This document shows positions 63,838-64,000 of a stretch of DNA of 64,000 nucleotides, in pieces. Under the pieces are notes generated by a model that worked only from the letters and a program-made list of their open reading frames with translations, made no database searches and was not told where the DNA came from. The translations under genes were made by a program, and so were the position numbers. Every line of letters begins with the position of its first letter. Positions within the stretch are counted from its first letter, which is position 1. Source of the DNA: Branchiostoma floridae (taxonomy: Eukaryota > Chordata > Leptocardii > Amphioxiformes > Branchiostomatidae); NCBI RefSeq assembly GCF_000003815.2, contig NC_049986.1, positions 11,571,354 through 11,635,353 of the forward strand, in the 5' to 3' direction.

Positions 63838-63958
63838 CACGTGGGCCGGGTGTGTTATGCCAAGCGTGAAACATGACCCACGACTGGGAACAGGGAGTGG
63901 CAGCACGTGTTGGGCTTACTAGTATTGTGAGTGAGCGGGCGCGCCAAAATAACACGTG
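63838..63958. promoter_or_regulatory. Cluster of three CACGTG E-boxes upstream of the LRP
   Basis: CACGTG occurs at 63838-63843, 63904-63909 and 63953-63958, about 260-385 bases upstream of the LRP start codon. A GCGCGCCAAAA E2F-like site lies near 63940-63950. CACGTG is bound by bHLH-zip factors (USF, MITF/TFEB, Myc-Max). Control of this receptor by such factors is an inference. Confidence 0.5.
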
Positions 63959-64000
63959 GTCATGATGACGCCATCCGGAAGGCGGAATCAAACAGATACT

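Overview
The window looks like nuclear DNA of an invertebrate deuterostome, most likely an amphioxus (Branchiostoma). The reasons are animal gene families with short exons in introns of a few hundred bases to several kilobases, an AT-rich intron background with exons near 50% GC, and many small transposon families (DIRS-like, pogo-like, PIF/Harbinger-like, tRNA-derived SINE). The genus is an inference. One 100-base run of Ns (13600-13699) is an assembly gap.

Layout: (1) 1-10596, minus strand: the 5' end of the ubiquitin ligase COP1, with only the start-codon exon and the first half of the RING finger inside the window. The rest of this stretch is intron. (2) 10597-20637: no gene I can support. 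It holds a decayed minus-strand DIRS-like retrotransposon (about 13700-17700) with traces of reverse transcriptase, RNase H and tyrosine recombinase, plus two strong hairpins. (3) 20638-26308, plus strand: a five-exon gene for a 756-residue low-complexity protein built on seven and a half near-identical 79-80 residue repeats, with a lysine-rich C-terminus. I do not recognise its family, and it is the best candidate for something undescribed. (4) 26309-29822: the convergent 3' flanks of that gene and the next one. (5) 29823-63576, minus strand: a complete 53-exon LDL-receptor-related protein of 2660 residues. All exon phases close into one reading frame. The order is signal peptide, 9 LDLa, EGF, propeller, EGF, 7 LDLa, 2 EGF, propeller, EGF, propeller, EGF, 8 LDLa, 2 EGF, propeller, 2 EGF, one membrane segment and a tail with a single NPLY endocytosis motif. 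(6) 63577-64000: its promoter side, with three CACGTG boxes.

The LRP introns collect mobile DNA: a three-copy tandem array of about 1.04 kb units (36714-39826) with an inner repeat order, two pogo-like elements with TA duplications (one with a broken transposase N-terminus), a 440-bp PIF/Harbinger-like MITE with TAA duplications, a LINE 3' fragment and a tRNA-derived SINE. The three genes show no obvious shared pathway: COP1 acts in protein turnover, the LRP in ligand endocytosis, and the repeat protein is unknown. Exon borders were set by hand from GT/GC-AG signals and phase closure, without transcript data.
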